Positions 8,773 through 13,695 of a stretch of 13,695 bases of DNA are shown in pieces; within the stretch, counting starts at the first letter, position 1, and each line of letters begins with the position of its first letter. The notes beneath the pieces were generated by a model. It was not told where the DNA came from. It was given only the letters and a program-made list of their open reading frames with translations, and made no database searches. The stretch comes from Larix sibirica (lineage: Eukaryota; Streptophyta; Pinopsida; Pinales; Pinaceae). The position numbers and the translations under genes were made by a program. The stretch covers positions 1-13,695 of the forward strand of contig NWUY0300022155.1 in assembly GCA_004151065.3 (NCBI GenBank), in the 5' to 3' direction.

Positions 8773-9104
8773 ATTTAGCACCATTAGTGTGCATATAGAT
8801 CATCTAGAGGTTTCTTCATCATATTGAACCTATAATATAACCATTAGTTCTCATAGGAGATGGCTAGAAACCTAGGGGGATTTTTTGGCTTCCAATGGCA
8901 CCAAAAATCATTTCATTATCTTAATATCAAAACCAAACCAAAGCAATAATTATGAGGAACATGCTCAAACAATGGAGTGTATCAATGAGGTTTCTCAATT
9001 TGGAAAGTTTAAGTAGCATAGAGAGTGACTTGTTTATCATGAATTGTGTGGTAAAACCATTTTTATTAGCTTACATCTAAGCAACTTCTATTTCAATCTT
9101 AAAA
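8773..9104. other. Gene-free AT-rich stretch
   Basis: Starts with the candidate right target-site copy of the miniature element. No open frame of note, RNA gene or repeat was found. TTTCAATCTTAAAAATGCAT near 9091-9110 is the leading edge of the tandem duplication that follows. Confidence 0.4.
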
Positions 9105-9314
9105 ATGCATAAATTCAACTTCTTCTACGAATTAATAGGTGTAGTATGATAAATCTTCAACATCTACTAACTTAACACTTTCCTCAAATGATTTTCACTC
9201 AAATCTAAGATGCATAAATTCAACTTCTTCTATAGATTAATAGAGTCTTGTATGATAAATCTTCCAAATCTACTAAGTTAGCACCTTCCTCATATAAGTT
9301 TCACTCAAATCTCA
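9105..9314. repeat. Tandem duplication, unit about 105 bp
   Basis: Two adjacent copies (9105-9209 and 9210-9314) share ATGCATAAATTCAACTTCTT, GTATGATAAATCTTC, ATCTACTAA.TTA and TTTCACTCAAATCT in order. Substitutions are scattered, so the event is not recent. No frame runs through it. Confidence 0.75.
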
Positions 9315-9557
9315 TGGACTATAAAACATAGGGTCTTGGTTAGTCATGACCATTTTACCATTTTGCTTAGAAAAAATGTGTCCTATTGTGTGATACATAA
9401 ATACAATTATGCAATTGAGTCTTATTATCCTCACCATTTTAGATAAGTGTTTTTGTTTAATAAACATTAAAGTTTTATAAAACTTTGTCAACATTATGCT
9501 TATAGGGAATCATCTATAATGTTCATCGTGGATTACTTCATTTTCCTCTTTTTTAAC
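9315..9557. other. Gene-free stretch with one short minus-strand frame
   Basis: A minus-strand frame of 60 codons (9312-9494) has a mixed composition with charged residues, but it is not recognised, has no supporting context and starts in AT-rich sequence. It is noted here as an unlikely gene or a coding relic. Nothing else is seen. Confidence 0.3.
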
Positions 9558-9673
9558 ACAACTCTAAATCTAGGTGAAGAGGCTTTTGAAGGTCATATTT
9601 AGATGGTGGTGGTACACAACTCTAAATCTATGTGAGAAGACTTTTGAGGGTCATATTTACATGGGGGTGCATG
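9558..9673. repeat. Tandem duplication, unit about 58 bp
   Basis: ACAACTCTAAATCTAGGTGA at 9558 recurs at 9616 with T for G, followed in both copies by AGA.G.CTTTTGA.GGTCATATTTA and ATGG. The sequence between them includes a GGTGGTGGT run. Confidence 0.75.
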
Positions 9674-9906
9674 AGTAGAAGATTAAAAATGTGCAACGCA
9701 TGTACACTTATAACACATACATACTCTAAAGTATTTCTATCTTAGAACTTTCTAGTGGCTTCTATGTTTGGGAGTGATATTTTATGGTTTGTCCATATAT
9801 TTGAAAATCGAAGTGCTTTGGAGTTGAACAAGAAATATGTGGTTTTACTAAATGTAAATTTTCAAGTGTTATTTAGGTGAAGTGAGAGAGGGACTACACT
9901 AACATG
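9674..9906. other. Gene-free AT-rich stretch
   Basis: No open frame, repeat or RNA gene was recognised between the 58-bp duplication and the first ACGTGG motif. Confidence 0.4.
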
Positions 9907-9973
9907 TACGTGGATCAAGAGCATTGGCACTATCATTTGAGAAGTTTGATAAACCACGTGACGTGTCACGTGG
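9907..9973. promoter_or_regulatory. ACGT-core cluster with a double G-box palindrome
   Basis: CCACGTGACGTGTCACGTGG at 9954-9973 is an inverted repeat with 9-bp arms (CCACGTGAC/GTCACGTGG) around a 2-bp centre. It contains two CACGTG G-boxes and a central GACGTGTC of the ABRE type, and another ACGTGG lies at 9908-9913. Plant bZIP factors (ABF and GBF types) and bHLH factors are known to bind such sites, often as paired elements. CTATACAAAT near 10050 could be a weak TATA-like site. No gene is evident downstream, so this may be a promoter relic, a transposon terminal sequence or chance. Confidence 0.4.
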
Positions 9974-10193
9974 AACTTTGACAAGCCGTCATCGTGTATC
10001 AGTACTACTTCCTAAGTGGTCGAAAGTTTTATGTGGTTAAGGTTCCACTACTATACAAATTTTCCATTGCTAGCATATAGTCTTCCAAAATTTTGACGAC
10101 ATTTATACATGTTTTGACTTTTTTCTATAGGAGAGTATTGGATTTTGCTTCCGCTTTCTAGTTAGTAAACATTTATTTTATGCTAATAAAGTA
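9974..10193. other. Gene-free stretch downstream of the G-box cluster
   Basis: No open frame, repeat or RNA gene recognised. It contains the weak TATA-like CTATACAAAT near 10050 and leads directly into the 85-bp duplication. Confidence 0.4.
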
Positions 10194-10363
10194 ATTGTTA
10201 GTGTAACTTGCAAGCTTGTTGCGACTCTATAGTTGTATCATTTTTAAAGCATTGGCCTATAATTTCATTTATGTAGAAATTGTTAGTGTAACTTGCAAGT
10301 TTGTTGCGACTCTATTGTTGTATCATTTTTAAAGCATTGGCTTATAATTTTATTTATGTAGAA
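10194..10363. repeat. Tandem duplication, unit 85 bp, about 95% identical
   Basis: Copies 10194-10278 and 10279-10363 differ at four positions by direct comparison, all substitutions and no gaps. This is by far the youngest-looking duplication in the window. The 117-codon plus-strand frame at 10301-10654 starts inside the second copy; it is rich in F, L, I, S and C as expected from translating T-rich DNA and is not accepted as a gene. Confidence 0.9.
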
Positions 10364-10829
10364 AGTTTTGAATCGCTTGTTAAGTTATTTTCGTTAGATT
10401 TCTTTTCTAGTATAATTTATTTAAGTTATTTTTTTAAGGAATCTATTTTATATTTTCATAGGGTCTATTTTCCTTGGCTTTGTTTAGGAGTTTGTTTAAA
10501 TAAAAGAAGTCAAGTGTCATGGTTACAGTGGACACTCGACTCATTAACTTGCCTTAAAAATGCTATCGATAAATGTTTTTTGAATTGTTTTATGAGCCTA
10601 TCAAAAAACATTTCTTGGAGTTGTTATATTTATATCTTAATTTTAAATAAATAACAAATAATTTTTTTTTCAAAAAACTACATATTTTAATAATTATTAG
10701 CATTTCTTTTTATTCGGAATTAGCAGAATTTTAAAAGTGTTAAGCTAAATTTAGGTTTAACCATGATTAAATATGTATTGTATGAGTGTATATGAATTAT
10801 TAACCATGAATTAGTAAATAATATAATAT
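10364..10829. other. Gene-free T-rich stretch
   Basis: Very T-rich on the plus strand, with an A/T run around 10650-10690. It carries most of the rejected frame at 10301-10654. No motif, RNA gene or repeat was recognised. Confidence 0.4.
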
Positions 10830-11175
10830 TGTGTTTAGTATTTTAAAATAGTTGTATGATTTGAAAATATTTTTTACTTTATTTTTAAAACATTTCATAT
10901 ATTTCTTAAAAATTATATTTTTATGTCTTTTAAATATTAAAATTACTTTAATAATGTGCTTTTTCTTAACATATATTTTATGTTAATCCATAACTTCTTT
11001 TGAATGTACCCTTTCAAATCACTTCTTTGCTAATTTTGAATATTTATTCTCTCTTTATACTTACTTAGGACCTAGCACGCTTGCTTAAATATTCTCATTC
11101 TTTGTTAAAAAAAATTGTATTTTTCTGTGTGTTGTCTTAGCTTCTCTTTAACGTGCTTTTGCTTCTATATTTTAA
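10830..11175. repeat. Diverged direct duplication, copy 1 (period about 350-365 bp)
   Basis: This matches 11195-11530 in the same order. Shared blocks include ACTTTATTTTTAAAA (10876 and 11240), ATTACTTTAATAATGT (10942 and 11308), GCTTGCTTAAATATTC (11079 and 11428) and TTGTCTTAGCT (11132 and 11482). The offset drifts from 364-366 to 349-350, which shows small deletions in the second copy. Neither copy encodes anything recognisable. Confidence 0.7.
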
Positions 11176-11194
11176 GATAGTTTTTTATTTTAAA

Positions 11195-11530
11195 ATAGTA
11201 TAATGTTTTAGGATAGTGTTTTATTTTAAAATTTCATTTACTTTATTTTTAAAATTTTCTTTCTCATATTTGAAAATTAAAGTCTCAATTTACTTTGAAA
11301 TAATAAAATTACTTTAATAATGTTCCTTTTCTTGACGAATATTTTGTATTCCATGACTTCTTTTATTCTTGGTCTATTTTGCTAAGTTGGATATTTATTC
11401 CATCTATGTGCTTACCTATGGCCTAACGCTTGCTTAAATATTCCCGTTGTTTGTTCCAAAAAAAACTTCTGTCTCCATGTATTGTCTTAGCTCTCCTTTA
11501 AAGTGTTTTTTATTCTCTATTCAAGGTGCT
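11195..11530. repeat. Diverged direct duplication, copy 2
   Basis: Partner of 10830-11175, with the same ordered blocks. Both copies end in a pyrimidine-rich stretch after TTGTCTTAGCT. The unit could be a tandem-duplicated transposon fragment, but no terminal structure was found. Confidence 0.7.
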
Positions 11531-11755
11531 TCAACGCATCAGTGCATGGCCATCATACTTCCTTTTTCCCATATATATATAAAAATATAAATTTAATTTG
11601 AATCAAATTTTAAAAATAATAATTCTTTATTAAAACTCATGTGTAATTTAGATATTTTTATAAATTTATACTAGATATTTTTGGGTTTTGTATATTTTAT
11701 TCGAATCGTGGACACGAGCAAAGAATAAAGCTTCCTGCTATATTATATGCTTGCC
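11531..11755. other. Gene-free AT-rich stretch
   Basis: Contains a short (AT)n run, ATATATATAT near 11572, and otherwise AT-rich sequence. No gene or repeat boundary seen. Confidence 0.4.
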
Positions 11756-11831
11756 TATAAATTTGGTCTAATCAATCATTAAGTAAGATTGGCTCTTCCT
11801 ATCCTTTGTAATTATTTGTTTTTTCAATAAA
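11756..11831 (+). promoter_or_regulatory. TATA box and poly(A) signal pair, possible LTR remnant
   Basis: CCTATAAATTT (TATA at 11756) is followed about 70 bases later by TTTTTTCAATAAACCCCC (AATAAA at 11826-11831). A TATA box and an AATAAA this close together is the usual U3-R layout of a plant LTR and is unusual for ordinary genes. No second LTR copy, primer site or TG/CA ends were located, so it would be a solo or truncated LTR. In AT-rich DNA the pairing may be accidental. Confidence 0.3.
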
Positions 11832-12237
11832 CCCCCGGGACTTGGTTCTCTATCTTGATTTTCCATTTTGTCAAAAGATTCTTCTTACAATAAAACTAAT
11901 GACGAGTCGATTCTCGATTCATGATTGTATTCATATCTTTGTCATGCCCCTCTCGATATGGAACACCAATTATAGGCCTTTTTTAGGACTTGCTTACATC
12001 TACATGAAGGTGGTTCATCATGAGATGTTTTCATAAAAAAAGTTATTTTATTTATTATGTAGGTAAGAAACAATATGTTTATTATGTCTATGATATATAG
12101 TTTTTGGTTGAGGATATTAGTTCAGCTGTGATTGTCAATTTTTCATGTTCGGCTATAGTCTAAACATAGGAATAGGAATTTTTTTATTAAAACAATTTTT
12201 TTAAATAACAATTCTTTGAATTGTGGTTGGTTGTTTG
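11832..12237. other. Gene-free stretch
   Basis: A 64-codon plus-strand frame (11842-12036) has no recognisable domain or context and is not accepted as a gene. No repeats were noted. Confidence 0.35.
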
Positions 12238-12665
12238 TGTTGGTGTATCCAACAATATTGAGAGATGGGGGTTGAATCGGTATTGCCTTCTTTTTCCTTT
12301 AATTAAAACAATTAGTATTTAAACAATGTATACTATGAATCAAACAAGCAAGGACAGAGAATTTTATCGTGGAAACCTCAAAGAGAAAACCACAAAATCA
12401 AACTTATTAATAAAATGATTTTTACAAAATTGTTTTTCTGCTGCAACAGAAAGGATGCATCAACACCCAGTTTTTATCTGCACCAACAGATATGGATGCC
12501 AAAACACCCCTATTTTCCATCCAATACTGGAAGGAGGCTTACAACCTCCTTGGAAGGCTTCAACCTGCCCCTCGCACCACCCAACCTCCCTTTAGCTTCT
12601 AGATTTTGTTATTTCATCAATTCTGGAAATTCTTCATTTTCCGGCCTCGTCCTTCCTTGATACTT
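12238..12665. mobile_element. Probable LTR-retrotransposon fragment
   Basis: It begins at a small inverted repeat TGTTGG-TGTAT-CCAACA (12238-12254), which resembles LTR ends. It continues with GAGAGATGGGGGTTGAATCG and, 100 bases on, GTGGAAACCTCAAAGAGAAA followed by ACCAC. I recall similar GTGGAAACC...GAAAAACCAC and GGGGGTGAATC signatures in repeated plant LTR sequences. A looser version, ATGGAAACACTTTACCAGGA, occurs at 8533-8552 in the antisense of the miniature LTR, so this fragment may also be in minus orientation. The 81-codon plus-strand frame (12415-12660) lies inside it and is not accepted as a gene. Family and boundaries are uncertain. Confidence 0.4.
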
Positions 12666-12913
12666 CTTCAATCTATGTTTTTGAGAAAACCATCTTAAAT
12701 TTCAAATATCTGGTTATATAACTTCATGTATTTCATATTTTTCAGGTCACATCTTTTCATTATGAAGTTCGTTTCTTTTCAGGTCGCATCTCTTCATCTT
12801 AAACAATTAATTAATCAATTCGATCTTTGTTTTAATTATATCTCTATTTTATTACTAAATGAAGAATATATCTCATTTAATATATCTCTTACAGGCATAT
12901 ACAAAGACCTATG
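12666..12913. other. Gene-free stretch with a short direct repeat
   Basis: TTCAGGTCACATCTTTTCAT at 12741 recurs as TTCAGGTCGCATCTCTTCAT at 12778. A plus-strand frame at 12726-12944 crosses it without recognisable features. The stretch runs directly into the minisatellite. Confidence 0.4.
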
Positions 12914-13034
12914 GGCGCATTTAAGCCCCTGCGAGCATTCCTAATCCCCTGCGGGAATTCTTAAGCCTCCTACGGGCATTCCTAAGGCCCTGCGGGCATT
13001 CTTAAGCCCATGCGGGCATTCCTAAGCCTCTGCG
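12914..13034. repeat. Minisatellite, 20-bp period, six units
   Basis: Six adjacent units follow GGCATTCCTAAGCCCCTGCG with point changes: 12914-12933, 12934-12953, 12954-12974 (21 bp), 12975-12994, 12995-13014 and 13015-13034. It is much GC-richer than the rest of the window. There are no spacers between units, so this is not a CRISPR array. Confidence 0.85.
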
Positions 13035-13299
13035 ATCTTAACCTTATCCCTTGCGGGCATATCGTTATCTCTGCAGACTTAACTTTAACCCTTGCGGGAA
13101 TAACCTCAGCCCTTGCGAGCATAACCTTAGCCCTTGTGGGCATAACCTCATCCCTTGCAGGCATAACCTTAGCCCTTGCGGGCATGATCTTAGCCCTTGC
13201 GGGCACGAGCTTATCCCTTGCGGGCATAAGCTTATCCCTTACGGGCATATCCTTAAGCACCTTGCAAGCATCTCCTTTGTGGGCATATCCTCCTATGTG
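13035..13299. repeat. Minisatellite, 21-bp period, about ten units plus degraded edge
   Basis: The same unit continues in a 21-bp form, GGCATAACCTTAGCCCTTGCG, from 13035 to about 13243. It then degrades through units of 23, 15 and 18 bp to 13299. Because 21 is a multiple of three, several frames stay open through the array (12982-13386 minus; 13010-13318 and 13051-13377 plus) and encode seven-residue repeats. These are by-products of the period: the frames have no recognisable start context or non-repeat domain. Most units contain GCCCTTGCGGGC or a variant, a 4-bp inverted repeat around a 4-base loop. Confidence 0.85.
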
Positions 13300-13398
13300 G
13301 CCATATCCTTCTCTGTAACCGACAAAGCAATGCCAACGCGACCAACAAACAAACCAAGCCACGGTCCAAACAAATAACGCCACCACAATACACCACCC

Positions 13399-13505
13399 AA
13401 AACAAATATAACAAGTTCACGTTGCAAGGGAGAGGCCCACGGGTTTGACCCCAAGACCTCTGCCCCTAAACTATACCGCCTTACCACTGGGCCACAGCCT
13501 ATACG
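13399..13505 (-). mobile_element. tRNA-derived, SINE-like segment with Pol III A and B boxes
   Basis: On the minus strand, TGGCCCAGTGG (13484-13494) fits the A-box consensus TRGYNNARNNG. GGGTCAAACCC (13441-13451) is a B box with one mismatch to GGTTCRANNCC. The boxes are 32 bases apart, normal for tRNA-type RNA polymerase III promoters. A TTTT terminator on that strand lies at 13399-13402. The sequence between the boxes cannot fold as a proper tRNA with an anticodon arm as far as I can see, so a SINE head or tRNA pseudogene is favoured over a working tRNA. No flanking target duplication was found. It is oriented towards the minisatellite. Confidence 0.55.
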
Positions 13506-13695
13506 TTGGTTGGGATATGGCGGATTTTGTTTATAAGTTTTAGGCGAAAATCGGGGCCCAAAAACAGCGCGTAGCCCCTCTTATCCATGCCCAAAATTCA
13601 TATAAAAACCTTTACAAAAACCAATTTTAGAATATATGTTGCGGATGTATGTAGTGGAAAACCCAGGTAAATGGGAGGACTATTTACATTTAGTA
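13506..13695. other. Unassigned right edge
   Basis: Slightly GC-richer at first (GGCGAAAATCGGGGCCC near 13542), then AT-rich with a TATAAAAA at 13602. Nothing further was recognised before the window ends. Confidence 0.4.

Noticed and set aside
10301-10654. 117-codon plus-strand frame, the longest outside the minisatellite
   Set aside because: It starts inside a tandem duplication and its composition (F, L, I, S, C) is what T-rich DNA gives by chance. No domain, no promoter at fitting distance and no homologous feel.
12415-12660. 81-codon plus-strand frame
   Set aside because: It lies wholly within the probable retroelement fragment, and no family was recognised.
12914-13299. CRISPR-like regular repeat array
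   Set aside because: Units of 20-21 bp are directly adjacent with no unique spacers, and the rest of the window is plant-type nuclear DNA.
12982-13386. 134-codon minus-strand frame with seven-residue repeats (PARAKVM type)
   Set aside because: The open frame follows from a 21-bp period that contains no stop. Two plus-strand frames over the same array are equally open, and there is no recognisable non-repeat domain. A proline in each seven-residue unit also argues against a coiled coil.
13441-13500. Functional tRNA gene
   Set aside because: A and B boxes are present, but I could not lay out a proper acceptor stem and anticodon arm. A SINE head or tRNA relic is the safer reading.

Overview
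The window looks like intergenic nuclear DNA from a seed plant with a large, repeat-rich genome. It is AT-rich, has no convincing protein-coding gene in 13.7 kb, and is built almost entirely from decayed retroelements and tandem duplications. A gymnosperm or other large plant genome would fit, but the sequence alone does not fix the species. All open frames are short and lie in repeats or low-complexity AT-rich DNA.

Region 1 (1-7162) is read as one plus-strand LTR retrotransposon. Positions 1-1275 are repeated directly at 5769-7162. The left copy is followed by a primer-binding-site-like sequence at 1278. A purine-rich tract ending GGGGGA lies at 2058-2069, followed by TG. On this reading the 5' LTR is cut by the window start, the internal region is only about 0.8 kb (1276-2069) with no recognisable gag or pol, and the 3' LTR is about 5.1 kb (2070-7162). 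That makes it a non-autonomous element with giant LTRs. The LTR holds an internal duplication, a TATA-like box and a minus-strand reading-frame relic broken by a single stop.

Region 2 (7582-8772) is a 1.2 kb minus-strand miniature LTR element (TRIM-like). It has two diverged LTRs of about 305 and 310 bp, an initiator-Met-type primer site next to one and a polypurine tract next to the other, a candidate 5-bp target duplication matching at 4 of 5 bases, and a third half-length LTR-like segment inside.

Region 3 (8773-12237) is AT-rich and without genes. It is marked by direct duplications with periods of about 105, 58, 85 and 350-365 bp, a palindromic double G-box (9954-9973), and a TATA/AATAAA pair that may be an LTR remnant.

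Region 4 (12238-13695) holds a probable retroelement fragment, a GC-richer minisatellite that changes from a 20-bp to a 21-bp period (12914-13299), and a minus-strand tRNA-like segment with A and B boxes that is probably SINE-derived.

No genes act together here. The useful content is the nested history of non-autonomous elements and their possible regulatory or structural sequence motifs. All identity estimates were made by eye.
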